This document shows, piece by piece, positions 43,097 through 50,922 of a stretch of DNA of 64,000 nucleotides (position 1 is its first letter; every line of letters begins with the position of its first letter). Made by a program: the position numbers and the translations under genes. The notes beneath the pieces are model-generated. The model saw only the letters and a program-made list of their open reading frames with translations. It did not search any database and had not been told where the DNA came from. The DNA is from Firmicutes bacterium ASF500 (GTDB lineage: Bacteria; Bacillota; Clostridia; Oscillospirales; Oscillospiraceae): positions 3,224,001 through 3,288,000 of the forward strand of contig CP097573.1 in assembly GCA_000492175.2 (NCBI GenBank). Reading direction: 5' to 3'.

Positions 43097-43150
43097 GGGG
43101 GCGGCACGTTAATGTGCCGCCCCTTGTTTATATGTTTTCATGTGTTTTGA
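41576..43150 (+). CDS. IS1182-like DDE transposase, copy 2
   Basis: A 524-residue transposase. A DUF772-type N-terminal domain (LVPPEHLLRQVDAAVDFEKL) is followed by a lysine-rich linker (about 195-225) and a DDE_Tnp_1-type catalytic domain. Its aspartates lie in AAVFIDGTHIKASAN and TVVADAAYKTPHIC and its glutamate in ETIERVFADAKEKHAMRY. Zinc-ribbon cysteines lie near residues 350-385. It starts with GTG after GGAGTAAGGGG. The element supplies no stop codon: the frame leaves through FFDKL and ends 54 bases outside, overlapping the convergent lipoprotein gene. Confidence 0.92.
   Translation: MREMLERGKNERGVIEMVDTESLVPPEHLLRQVDAAVDFEKLYEIVEALYSEEEGRRSIDPVVLFKIVLLQHLDGNVSLRGTLRRAQTDIAYRWFLRYTLSEELPHFSTVSYNFRHRYTPETIELVFQWILEEAGSAGALTPAAVFIDGTHIKASANLKKKMKQEVPAAAKRYQEELLAEVNADREAHGKKPLDDEEEPPKAGGKKQDNTSKKKQARRKKAAKKQKTVTVSTTDPESGMFHKGEHKRCFAYEAHTACDKSGYVLETVVTPGNVHDSVAFDDVYDKLIQSFPEVETVVADAAYKTPHICKKVFRDGRVLSTAYKRPMTMKGGHPWWSYVYDEYYDCVICPEYHILSYRTTNRDGYREYRSDPKICAQCPTRHLCTKSKSFVKTVLRHIWKGYEELADDARCTPEYKQLYARRKETIERVFADAKEKHAMRYTVYRGLAQVSNWVRLKFAAMNLKKLARWKARKRFAPPSSTPSSYILFLINVVPCLASLPDRPFFDKLGGGTLMCRPLFICFHVF
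43051..43080 (+). repeat. 30-bp stem-loop near the right end of IS copy 2
   Basis: The segment GCCCTGTCTGGCTTCATTAC plus CAGACAGGCC forms a stem-loop inside the last codons of the transposase. The same orientation is found in copy 1 (512-541). In copy 3 (47360-47389) the identical segment is inverted. Confidence 0.85.
43097..43125. repeat. Target-site duplication of IS copy 2, right (hairpin)
   Basis: Exact copy of 41478-41506. It lies 12 bases from the stop codon of the minus-strand lipoprotein gene, in the position of a transcription terminator. Confidence 0.9.
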
Positions 43151-43938
43151 CTAAAAGAATAGCTTATTCCCACAAGTTTTATAGTTAATTCAGCCTCTTT
43201 GTCCTCCGCAACCACTTTTGGTACTTGAATAATTCCCCGAACCTCATATACATCATTCGACAGTGGCTTTAATTCGTCATCGAGTCCCCCCCCAATCATA
43301 AGTCCGAGTCCTCTGACTAACTTATAATCATCGCTATTAAAATTAAACCACATACAATTATTGAATTTGACTTTATCAATAATCCTGCCAAATGCCATGT
43401 AATCAGAATCAAACGTAAAGTCCTCATATAATACGACCGGCTTAAATTCAGTAATAACAAGGCTGCTATGACGTTTTTCTTTACCAATAAATTTAAACTC
43501 TAAATTGTAATATAAATATGTGTTGTCCGAATCCTGCCGCATAGAAAATCCGTGTATTCCATCAATAACATATCCATTTTCATCAACAAAGGCTTCATCC
43601 GATGGAGTAAAAAATTCTTCCGCATTTCCAAAAGTATCTTTATCGGCTTTTTCTCCATGGCAGACTAATATTTTATCGGTAAAGGTTATGTCCTTTAAAG
43701 TAACGCTATAATATTTAGTTTCCACTGTATCGCCGACCTTGTGTGTATCGGTCGAGCTGTCTTCTTCACCGCTGGACGCGTCAGTGTTTGCGTTATCCCC
43801 GCCGCCGCTGGGAGTGTCTGTACTTGTCGCGTTCCCGTTCCCGGTGCTGGGTGTGTTGGCGTCCCCTGTTCCGCCGCCGCAGGCCGTCAAAGAGAGGGCC
43901 AAAGCTGCCGCCAGCATAAGGGTCAAAAACCTTTTCAT
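43138..43938 (-). CDS. Lipoprotein of unknown function
   Basis: A 266-residue protein with a lipoprotein signal peptide (KRFLTLMLAAALALSLTAC) and a Ser/Thr/Gly/Asp-rich linker to about residue 70. A beta-rich domain resembling the DUF4352/telomeric-repeat-like extracellular folds follows (DTVETKYYSVTLKDITFTDK). The start at 43938 has GGAGG eight bases upstream. It is divergent from the ribbon-helix-helix gene. The IS inserted directly behind it. Confidence 0.78.
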   Translation of the reverse strand: MKRFLTLMLAAALALSLTACGGGTGDANTPSTGNGNATSTDTPSGGGDNANTDASSGEEDSSTDTHKVGDTVETKYYSVTLKDITFTDKILVCHGEKADKDTFGNAEEFFTPSDEAFVDENGYVIDGIHGFSMRQDSDNTYLYYNLEFKFIGKEKRHSSLVITEFKPVVLYEDFTFDSDYMAFGRIIDKVKFNNCMWFNFNSDDYKLVRGLGLMIGGGLDDELKPLSNDVYEVRGIIQVPKVVAEDKEAELTIKLVGISYSFSQNT

Positions 43939-44050
43939 TCTTGGTTGCCTCCTGTAATACATAATGATAGTCTTGACGACAGATAATTGTATTATACTTT
44001 GTGTCTCCCTGTCAAGCTATAATTTATTACAGATTGAGAGGTGCGGCGAC

Positions 44051-44233
44051 ATGCAAAGTGAACCACTGAAAATCAAACGTCGGGGCGAGGACGGGAACAA
44101 GGTCATTACCGTTCGGATTAGAGAAGATACCCTTGACGCGCTGGATAAAATAGCGGCGGAAACGAACCGTTCGCGTAATGAGCTGATCAACATCATTCTT
44201 CGCCACGGAGTACAAAATCTGGAAATTGAATAG
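44051..44233 (+). CDS. Ribbon-helix-helix (CopG-like) protein
   Basis: A 60-residue DNA-binding protein with the beta-ribbon KVITVRIREDTLDALDKIA and the helix pair ETNRSRNELINIILRHGV, typical of CopG/Arc antitoxins and repressors. GAGAGG precedes the ATG. No toxin gene is adjacent. It is divergent from the lipoprotein and could regulate it. Confidence 0.78.
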   Translation: MQSEPLKIKRRGEDGNKVITVRIREDTLDALDKIAAETNRSRNELINIILRHGVQNLEIE

Positions 44234-44342
44234 CCAGACAAAGGACAAATCAATACAATTATTGCTAATGGTAGCACAATCGAAATGGAAATACAATTAA
44301 CTGGCTGCATAGTGTTTCCGAAAGTGAGCACAAGGCATATGA

Positions 44343-44370
44343 GGGCGGTACTTTGATGTACCGCCCCTTT
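44343..44370 (+). terminator. Terminator-like hairpin of the GGGCGG family
   Basis: GGGCGGTAC and GTACCGCCC pair over 9 bp around TTTGAT and are followed by CTTTTG. It is shared between the ribbon-helix-helix gene and the convergent lipoprotein gene. Related to the hairpins at 30782, 41478 and 43097. Confidence 0.65.
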
Positions 44371-44377
44371 TGCTGTG

Positions 44378-45472
44378 CTATTTATTTGTGAGTTTTGCGG
44401 TGTAATATTCCAAAATCTTCCTTCCGTAGGTTGCCATATCGTTGAGTGCGGCATCGGCTAATTGGCCCTCAGTTCCGGCCTTTTTGTCATTTTTTAATGA
44501 CTCAACGGCAATCTTTCCGTTCGTAAGCCAAATTTCAAGTCCGTCCTCAAAAGCGTCTACGGGCATGTCTGGATAAATCCGTTTTACAGCTTCACGGTCA
44601 AAGCGTGGCAAATCAGTGTGTGGGGCACCGTCCTTTTCAAAAAATTCCTCAGTCAAACCTACAACTCCTGTTACGTCAAAAATGGTGTATGTAGTATATA
44701 CTTCTATCATATACAAACCATCTTCGTAGGATATAAGACCGTTGCTATGCAGTCGATCGAACATTGTTCCTGTAATCATATTGCTGCAAACAGCCTCAAC
44801 GCGCTTAAAATATGTGGCGGCAATTTGGTAATCGGTAGGATTGTCCTCAACCTGAAATACATCGTCGAACCGGCTAATTGAAATGATGTCATTCCTTGTA
44901 AAGTTTAGCTCACAATCATATACATCACAGTATTCTACTTTAAATGTTGCTGTGGTATCATCTTTAATATCGTTAAGATTGATTTTATAAACGGACATAG
45001 CCCTGATTTTCTCACCTCCCGCAAGAATAGTTTCTAATTCCGGAGGAGCGGCATAACCGCTGGCAAGCATGAAATAATCTATCGTAGAGGGTGTATTATA
45101 TGTCTTATCAACTGCGTAACTAACGGGCGCGGATAATGCCTTATATTCATTTACGCCGTTCATCGTCATAGCGTAACTGGATTCGAAGGGGGACATTTCA
45201 ACATTTTTTGCACTGTCCGTGTTGATGTCGTAGACATGAATTAAGTATGTCTGCTGTGCGGTCAAATCATCCAATTCGACGCCATCCTCACGTTCAAGCA
45301 GAAACAGCCCCTTGCTTTCGATTGGGCTGTTTTCTTGTTTCGGTGTGCTGGATGCCACGCTGCTGCTGGATGTGTCCCTGTTCCCGACTCTGGAGGTATC
45401 CCCGCCGCCGCCACAGGCCGCCAGAGAGAGGGCCAGAGCCGCCGCAAGTGTGAGTGCCAAAAGTTTCTTCAT
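44378..45472 (-). CDS. Lipoprotein of unknown function
   Basis: A 364-residue secreted lipoprotein (signal KKLLALTLAAALALSLAAC, lipid-modified Cys at 20) with a Ser-rich linker and a large folded domain without recognised motifs. AGGAGG precedes the ATG. It resembles the lipoprotein at 43138-43938 in signal peptide and linker only. The AT-rich composition marks it as accessory. Confidence 0.75.
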   Translation of the reverse strand: MKKLLALTLAAALALSLAACGGGGDTSRVGNRDTSSSSVASSTPKQENSPIESKGLFLLEREDGVELDDLTAQQTYLIHVYDINTDSAKNVEMSPFESSYAMTMNGVNEYKALSAPVSYAVDKTYNTPSTIDYFMLASGYAAPPELETILAGGEKIRAMSVYKINLNDIKDDTTATFKVEYCDVYDCELNFTRNDIISISRFDDVFQVEDNPTDYQIAATYFKRVEAVCSNMITGTMFDRLHSNGLISYEDGLYMIEVYTTYTIFDVTGVVGLTEEFFEKDGAPHTDLPRFDREAVKRIYPDMPVDAFEDGLEIWLTNGKIAVESLKNDKKAGTEGQLADAALNDMATYGRKILEYYTAKLTNK

Positions 45473-45573
45473 TTTTCTTTCCTCCTATAATGTTTTTGTT
45501 CCAGGGTGATAACTGATATTGGTTATTATGATTATACACGGTTTTCATTTAACATTCAAGTAGAAAGTGAGGC

Positions 45574-45792
45574 TTGAATGTTATGATTTCATACAACAAT
45601 TTATGGAACGTTATGAAGAAAAAAGGCATTTCACAGTACGCGCTGATAAAGAAATACAACGTCAGCCCCGCGCAAATCACCAGATTAAAGAGAAATGAAA
45701 GTGTCAGCACGCATACGATCGAAATGTTCTGCAAAATACTGGATTGTGAGGTAGAGGATATTATGAAATATATTAGAGATGATGAAGTTTAA
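45574..45792 (+). CDS. Small XRE family regulator
   Basis: A 72-residue Cro/C1-type helix-turn-helix protein (ISQYALIKKYNVSPAQITRL, STHTIEMFCKILDCEVEDIM). It is divergent from the lipoprotein gene. The hairpin behind it (45799-45813) is the insertion target of IS copy 3. Confidence 0.83.
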   Translation: MNVMISYNNLWNVMKKKGISQYALIKKYNVSPAQITRLKRNESVSTHTIEMFCKILDCEVEDIMKYIRDDEV

Positions 45793-45797
45793 GCTTG

Positions 45798-45815
45798 CGG
45801 CGGGGAAACCCGCCT
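45798..45815. repeat. Target-site duplication of IS copy 3, left (terminator hairpin)
   Basis: The 18-bp sequence CGGCGGGGAAACCCGCCT occurs here and again at 47406-47423. It is the stem-loop GGCGGG GAAA CCCGCC of the XRE gene's terminator. The T run of that terminator is now only on the right side (47422-47427). Confidence 0.9.
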
Positions 45816-47405
45816 CAGCCTGTCGAAAAAGTCTGCCTTTTGGTAGACTTTTTCATGTAAAGATGATAAAATAGGGAGTAAGGGGTGAGGGAAATGTTGG
45901 AGCGAGGGAAAAATGAGCGAGGGGTCATAGAAATGGTGGACACAGAAAGCCTGGTGCCGCCCGAACATCTATTGCGGCAGGTGGATGCAGCGGTAGATTT
46001 CGAGAAATTGTACGAAATCGTGGAGGCGTTGTACAGCGAAGAAGAGGGCCGGCGGAGCATCGACCCAGTGGTGCTATTCAAAATCGTATTGCTGCAGCAT
46101 CTGGATGGGAATGTATCTTTGCGGGGAACGTTGCGCAGAGCCCAGACAGATATAGCATACCGGTGGTTTTTGCGATACACGCTGAGTGAGGAGCTGCCCC
46201 ATTTTTCCACGGTGAGTTACAACTTCCGGCACCGGTTTACTTCAGAAACCATAGAGGCAGTATTTCGATGGATATTGGAGGAGGCGGGCAGTGCGGGAGC
46301 ACTGACCCCGGCGGCGGTATTTATAGATGGGACACACATCAAAGCCAGCGCAAATCTGAAGAAGAAAATGAAGCAGGAAGTACCGGCAGCGGCAAAACGA
46401 TACCAGGAAGAACTGCTGGCGGAAGTGAACGCGGACCGGGAGGCTCATGGAAAAAAGCCACTGGATGATGAAGAAGAACCACCCAAAGCTGGAGGGAAGA
46501 AACAGGACAATACCTCAAAAAAGAAGCAGGCCCGGAGGAAGAAAGAGGCGAAAAAGCAGAAAACAGTAACGGTATCCACCACAGACCCGGAGAGTGGAAT
46601 GTTCCAAAAAGGGGAGCACAAGCGGTGCTTTGCTTATGAGGCCCATACCGCCTGTGACAAGAGCGGTTACGTATTGGAAACAGTGGTCACCCCCGGAAAT
46701 GTCCATGACAGCGTGGCGTTTGACGATGTTTACGACAAATTGATTCAATCGTTTCCAGAGGTGGAAACAGTGGTGGCAGATGCCGCCTACAAGACCCCGC
46801 ATATTTGCAAAAAGGTATTTCGAGATGGCCGGGTATTGTCTACAGCCTACAAGCGGCCCACGACGATGAAGGGTGGACATCCCTGGTGGTCTTACGTCTA
46901 CGATGAATATTATGACTGCGTGATCTGCCCAGAATACCACATCCTGTCCTACCGCACCACCAACCGGGATGGATACCGTGAATACCGCAGCGATCCGACA
47001 ATTTGTGCCCAGTGCCCCACCCGGCATTTATGTACAAAATCCAAAAGCTTCGTAAAGACTGTCCTGCGGCACATCTGGAAGGGCTATGAGGAACTGGCCG
47101 ATGATGCCAGGTACACCCCGGAGTACAAGCAGCTCTATGCAAGGCGCAAAGAGACCATTGAGCGAGTTTTTGCCGATGCAAAAGAAAAACACGCCATGCG
47201 CTATACCGTTTACCGTGGTCTGGCCCAGGTTTCCAACTGGGTGAGGCTTAAATTTGCTGCCATGAACCTCAAAAAGTTGGCAAGATGGAAAGCCAGAAAG
47301 CGCTTTGCTCCGCCTTCCTCCACACCCTCCTCCTACATTTTATTCCTCATTAACGTTGTGGCCTGTCTGGTAATGAAGCCAGACAGGGCATTTTTCGACA
47401 AGCTG
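45816..47405 (+). mobile_element. IS1182-like insertion sequence, copy 3 (complete)
   Basis: 1590 bp, with the same inverted repeats as copy 2. It is flanked by an 18-bp direct repeat that is the stem-loop of an intrinsic terminator, so it inserted between stem and T run and duplicated the stem-loop. Confidence 0.93.
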
Positions 47406-47558
47406 CGGCGGGGAAACCCGCCTTTTTTCTTGCCCTTGCTATGTGGGTGTGCAATTTGCCGTATCCGCCGTAATAAGGTATTTCCTTCGGCGCTCGATTG
47501 CGGTATAATTTTCAAAACTGAGAGGAGGCCGTCCCATGCCCTGCATCCTGATTATTGA
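45885..47558 (+). CDS. IS1182-like DDE transposase, copy 3
   Basis: Nearly identical to the copy-2 protein, with the same DDE residues and zinc-ribbon cysteines. Near the C-terminus VVPCLASLPDRPFF is replaced by VVACLVMKPDRAFF because a 30-bp stem-loop is inverted. The frame again has no stop in the IS. It reads the terminator stem-loop and T run (RRGNPPFFL) and ends at 47558, 23 bases inside the response-regulator gene. The 557-residue product would carry about 51 foreign residues. Confidence 0.92.
   Translation: MREMLERGKNERGVIEMVDTESLVPPEHLLRQVDAAVDFEKLYEIVEALYSEEEGRRSIDPVVLFKIVLLQHLDGNVSLRGTLRRAQTDIAYRWFLRYTLSEELPHFSTVSYNFRHRFTSETIEAVFRWILEEAGSAGALTPAAVFIDGTHIKASANLKKKMKQEVPAAAKRYQEELLAEVNADREAHGKKPLDDEEEPPKAGGKKQDNTSKKKQARRKKEAKKQKTVTVSTTDPESGMFQKGEHKRCFAYEAHTACDKSGYVLETVVTPGNVHDSVAFDDVYDKLIQSFPEVETVVADAAYKTPHICKKVFRDGRVLSTAYKRPTTMKGGHPWWSYVYDEYYDCVICPEYHILSYRTTNRDGYREYRSDPTICAQCPTRHLCTKSKSFVKTVLRHIWKGYEELADDARYTPEYKQLYARRKETIERVFADAKEKHAMRYTVYRGLAQVSNWVRLKFAAMNLKKLARWKARKRFAPPSSTPSSYILFLINVVACLVMKPDRAFFDKLRRGNPPFFLPLLCGCAICRIRRNKVFPSALDCGIIFKTERRPSHALHPDY
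47406..47427 (+). terminator. Right copy of the duplicated terminator, with T run
   Basis: GGCGGG and CCCGCC around GAAA are followed by six T residues. It now lies directly after the transposase, before any in-frame stop codon. Confidence 0.85.
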
Positions 47559-48207
47559 AGATGATACCGATATTAACAACGCCGCCGCCGCGTACCTGCG
47601 CCGTCAGGGCTGTGAGTGCGTCCAGGCCTTTTCCGGCACCGAGGGCCGTCTGTTGTGGCAGGCGGGCGGCATTGACCTGCTGTTGGTGGACCTGATGCTC
47701 CCGGGCCTGTCCGGCGGCGAGCTCATCGCGGAGATCCGCGAAACCAGCCAGACGCCGGTCATCGTCCTGTCCGCCAAAACCGAGCTGTCCGACAAGGTGG
47801 AGCTGCTGGGCCTGGGTGCGGACGACTACCTGACCAAGCCCTATCAGCTGGAGGAGCTGTGGGCTCGGATTTTGGTCCAGCTCCGCCACGCCAGCGCTGC
47901 CCCTGTGGAGGCGTCCCTGCGCTATCGGGACTGGGTGCTCAACCTGGAGGAGATGACCCTCACCGCCACCGGCCAGCCGGTCAACCTCACCGCCCACGAA
48001 TTTAAGATCGTGGAGCTCCTCGCCAGTCGTCCCAAGCGGGTCTTTACCAAGCAGCAAATTTACGAGGCCGTCTGGCAGGAGGACTACGCCATAGAGGACA
48101 AGACCATCACCGTCCACATCAGCAACATCCGGGCCAAGCTGCGGCCCAGCGGCACGGACGGCTACATCCAGACCGTGTGGGGCATCGGCTTCAAGCTGGC
48201 CGAGTAA
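47536..48207 (+). CDS. OmpR-family response regulator (VanR/LanR type)
   Basis: A 223-residue regulator. The receiver domain has the acidic pair EDD, phosphorylated Asp in LLLVDLMLPG, the Thr/Ser switch VIVLSAKTE and Lys in YLTKPYQ. The winged helix (about 130-220) ends with TVWGIGFKL. GGAGG lies eight bases before the ATG. It should control the downstream ABC transporter in answer to the kinase at 50018-50899. The transposase of IS copy 3 would run into its first codons. Confidence 0.9.
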   Translation: MPCILIIEDDTDINNAAAAYLRRQGCECVQAFSGTEGRLLWQAGGIDLLLVDLMLPGLSGGELIAEIRETSQTPVIVLSAKTELSDKVELLGLGADDYLTKPYQLEELWARILVQLRHASAAPVEASLRYRDWVLNLEEMTLTATGQPVNLTAHEFKIVELLASRPKRVFTKQQIYEAVWQEDYAIEDKTITVHISNIRAKLRPSGTDGYIQTVWGIGFKLAE

Positions 48208-48294
48208 ACTTTATACTTTCTTTACCTTTCCTTTGCGATGTTTGGGCACTTGTCTGTTAGACTGAACCCGCAAACAAAAAAGGAGGTCATCCGA

Positions 48295-49206
48295 ATGACA
48301 GTGATACAGACAACGGGCCTGTCCAAACGCTACAAGCGCAGATGGGCGGTAGACCACCTGGACCTGCGGGTGGAGCAGGGGGACACCTACGGCTTCATCG
48401 GCCAGAACGGCGCGGGCAAGTCCACCACGCTAAAGCTCCTGTGCGGGCTGGCCCGGCCCACCCAGGGGGAGGCCCTGATTTTCGGCAAGCCGGTTCGGGA
48501 CTCGGTGGCCCGCCGCCGGGTGGGGGCCCTCATCGAGCAGCCGGGGCTCTACCTCGACCTGAGCGGGCAGGAGAACCTGCGGCTCTGCGCCGCCCTGCTG
48601 GGGCTGGACAGCCCGGAGCGGCAGGTGGAGGAGATGCTGAGGACCGTGGGCCTGGCCCCCGGGGAGAAGATGCCGGTGCGCCACTACTCCATGGGCATGA
48701 AGCAGCGGCTGGGGGTGGCCCTGGCCCTGCTGGGCGGGCCGGACCTGCTCCTGCTGGACGAGCCCATCAACGGCCTGGACCCGGAGGGCATCCGGGAGAT
48801 GCGGGAGCTCCTCCTGCGTCTGAACCGGGAGCGGGGCCTGACCATTCTGGTCAGCTCTCACATCCTGGGGGAGCTGAGCAAAATCGCCACCCGGTACGGC
48901 ATCATCCAACAGGGCCGGATGGTGGAGCAGATCACCGCCGCCGAGCTGGAGCAGAAATGCGCCGACTACCTGCACCTGCGGGCGGACCAGCCCCAGAAAG
49001 CGGCGGCCCTGCTGGAGCGGGAGCTCAAGCTCACCCGCTGGGAGATGCGCCCGGAGGGGGAGATTCGGATCTATGAAGCCGTGGACGCCAGAGTCGTGGG
49101 CCAGATGCTTGCCCAGGCGGGGCTTGCGGTGGAGGAGATGGGCCTGCACCGGCAGGACCTGGAGGGCTATTTTTTGGAGCGGATGGGAGGAAACGATCAT
49201 GTTTAA
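48295..49206 (+). CDS. ABC transporter ATP-binding protein (BcrA/LanF type)
   Basis: A 303-residue ATPase. Walker A is GQNGAGKST, the signature YSMGMKQRLG, Walker B LLLLDEPINGLDP and the H-loop SSHILGELSK. The C-terminal 80 residues are the extension seen in bacitracin and lantibiotic exporters. AGGAGG precedes the ATG at 48295. It overlaps the permease gene by eight bases. The cluster probably exports or detoxifies a peptide antibiotic. Confidence 0.9.
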   Translation: MTVIQTTGLSKRYKRRWAVDHLDLRVEQGDTYGFIGQNGAGKSTTLKLLCGLARPTQGEALIFGKPVRDSVARRRVGALIEQPGLYLDLSGQENLRLCAALLGLDSPERQVEEMLRTVGLAPGEKMPVRHYSMGMKQRLGVALALLGGPDLLLLDEPINGLDPEGIREMRELLLRLNRERGLTILVSSHILGELSKIATRYGIIQQGRMVEQITAAELEQKCADYLHLRADQPQKAAALLERELKLTRWEMRPEGEIRIYEAVDARVVGQMLAQAGLAVEEMGLHRQDLEGYFLERMGGNDHV

Positions 49207-50005
49207 TATGCTGCGTATGGACCTGCGGCGGCTGTTCAAAAGCCGGAGCTTTTATATTATTCTGAGTGTGACGGCTGTTTTGTTGATTCTGGTGACCATT
49301 ATGGCCCAATCCCTCTCCGACCCGGAGACCCTGGACGCTATGGAGGCACAGGGGGCGGAGATCGACGAGTCCGACCGCATGATGAGCGAGTATATCCAAA
49401 ATATGTCACAGCTGGACCTCATGCACGAAAGCCTGGGCAGCGGCTTTTTGCTGGTCATGACCGGGATTGGAATGACATTGTTTGTAAACGGTGATTTTTC
49501 CAGCGGATTTATTAAAAATATCTGCCGTATCAACCCTCGCCGCCGGGATTACGTCCTTTCAAAGGTTGCTCTGGCAGGCGTTTACAGTGGAATCATTACC
49601 GTTTTATCCGTCCTGCTGATGCTGTTGTTCCCTGTGCTGATCCACATGTACCCGGCGCAGGACGCCATCTCGCAGATTTTGCGGTATATCCTTTGGATGT
49701 GGCTGCCCCACTGGGCCTTTGCCCTCATGACCTTAGCGCTGGTCCTGCTGACCAGAAGTACTACTCTGGGTATCATTCTGTCCCTGGTGGCCGGAGGCGG
49801 GCTGACGGTCGCCTTTGTGGGGATGCTGGGAAGACTGCTGCGCTGGCCTCACCTGGAGCAGTTTTTCCTCTACTCCATGGTAAAGGGCGTCTATGTACCT
49901 CAGAGCGGCATGACCCAGGGTTGGGTGATTCTGGTCTGCGCCGCCGCCTGGGTGGTCGTTTACGGAGTTGGAAGCCAGCTCGCGATGGAGAAGCGGGACA
50001 TTTAA
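49199..50005 (+). CDS. ABC-2 type transporter permease (LanE/BcrB type)
   Basis: A 268-residue membrane protein with six hydrophobic segments, starting MFNMLRMDLRRLFKSRSF, the common opening of lantibiotic-immunity permeases. It pairs with the ATPase upstream, whose stop it overlaps. The gene is followed 12 bases later by the histidine kinase. Confidence 0.87.
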   Translation: MFNMLRMDLRRLFKSRSFYIILSVTAVLLILVTIMAQSLSDPETLDAMEAQGAEIDESDRMMSEYIQNMSQLDLMHESLGSGFLLVMTGIGMTLFVNGDFSSGFIKNICRINPRRRDYVLSKVALAGVYSGIITVLSVLLMLLFPVLIHMYPAQDAISQILRYILWMWLPHWAFALMTLALVLLTRSTTLGIILSLVAGGGLTVAFVGMLGRLLRWPHLEQFFLYSMVKGVYVPQSGMTQGWVILVCAAAWVVVYGVGSQLAMEKRDI

Positions 50006-50017
50006 GGAGGAATTTCC

Positions 50018-50899
50018 ATGCTGCCTGCCCTGATTTTGACCCTTGCCGCCCTGGGGGCCGCGGTCCTGCGCCTGTGGGCCTACCGCGCCCAAATGCTGGA
50101 GATGGCCCGGATTTTGGAGGAAACTCCAGCGGAGAGCAACCTGCGCCTGACGGTCCGGATGTCCGGCGCGGCTCCCCGGCGGCTGTGCCGGGCGATGAAC
50201 GCCCGGCTGGAGGAGGGGCGGCGGCTCCGCCTAGAGACCCAGAAGCGGGAGCAGGAGCTGAAATACACCATGGCCTGCATCTCCCACGACATCCGCACCC
50301 CTCTGGCCGGGGCGATGGGCTATTTACAGCTGCTGGAGGGGGAGCCGGAGCGTCAGGCGGAGTATCTGGCCATCGTGGGCAAGCGGCTGGAGGAGCTGGA
50401 GGAGCTGTTAGAGGAGCTGTTCCTCTACACCCGCTTACAGGGCGGCTCCCTGCCCCTGGAATGCGGAGAACTGGCGGCCCTGCCGCCCCTGTGGGACGCC
50501 CTGGCGGAGTTTTACCCCCAGCTGGAGGCGGCGGGGGTGGAGCCGGAGCTGCGGTTTGACCGGGAGGATATGGCGGTCTGGGCCAGTCCGGAGGCCCTGG
50601 GCCGGGTGTACCGGAACCTGATCGCCAACGCCCTGCGCCACGGCGGCGGGGGGCTGACTATCTCCGGCGGAGACGGGGCGGTTTGCTTTTCCAACACACT
50701 GCCTCCCGGCCCCAGGCCCGACCCGGAGCACCTGTTTGACCGCTTCTATCAAAGCAGCCCCGCCCGGGCAAAGGGCGGGGCCGGTCTGGGTCTGTCCATT
50801 GTGCGAGAGCTGATGGAGCGGATGGGCGGACAGGTGTCCGCCCGGATTATGGGAGATACGCTGGAGATCACGCTGTCGTTTGCGGGCGCACGTAAATAG
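50018..50899 (+). CDS. Sensor histidine kinase
   Basis: A 293-residue kinase with a single N-terminal membrane helix (PALILTLAALGAAVLRLWAY), no extracellular sensor domain, a dimerisation histidine in ACISHDIRTPLAGAM and an ATPase domain with N box LIANALRHGGGG and G box AGLGLSIVREL. Such intramembrane-sensing kinases often sense cell-envelope antibiotics together with their ABC transporter. AGGAGG precedes the ATG. Confidence 0.88.
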   Translation: MLPALILTLAALGAAVLRLWAYRAQMLEMARILEETPAESNLRLTVRMSGAAPRRLCRAMNARLEEGRRLRLETQKREQELKYTMACISHDIRTPLAGAMGYLQLLEGEPERQAEYLAIVGKRLEELEELLEELFLYTRLQGGSLPLECGELAALPPLWDALAEFYPQLEAAGVEPELRFDREDMAVWASPEALGRVYRNLIANALRHGGGGLTISGGDGAVCFSNTLPPGPRPDPEHLFDRFYQSSPARAKGGAGLGLSIVRELMERMGGQVSARIMGDTLEITLSFAGARK

Positions 50900-50922
50900 G
50901 GCAGGGGCCCTGCCCGTTGGGC

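Noticed and set aside
30782-44370. Repeated hairpins considered as a CRISPR array
   Set aside because: The stems are kilobases apart, with no regular spacers and no cas genes.
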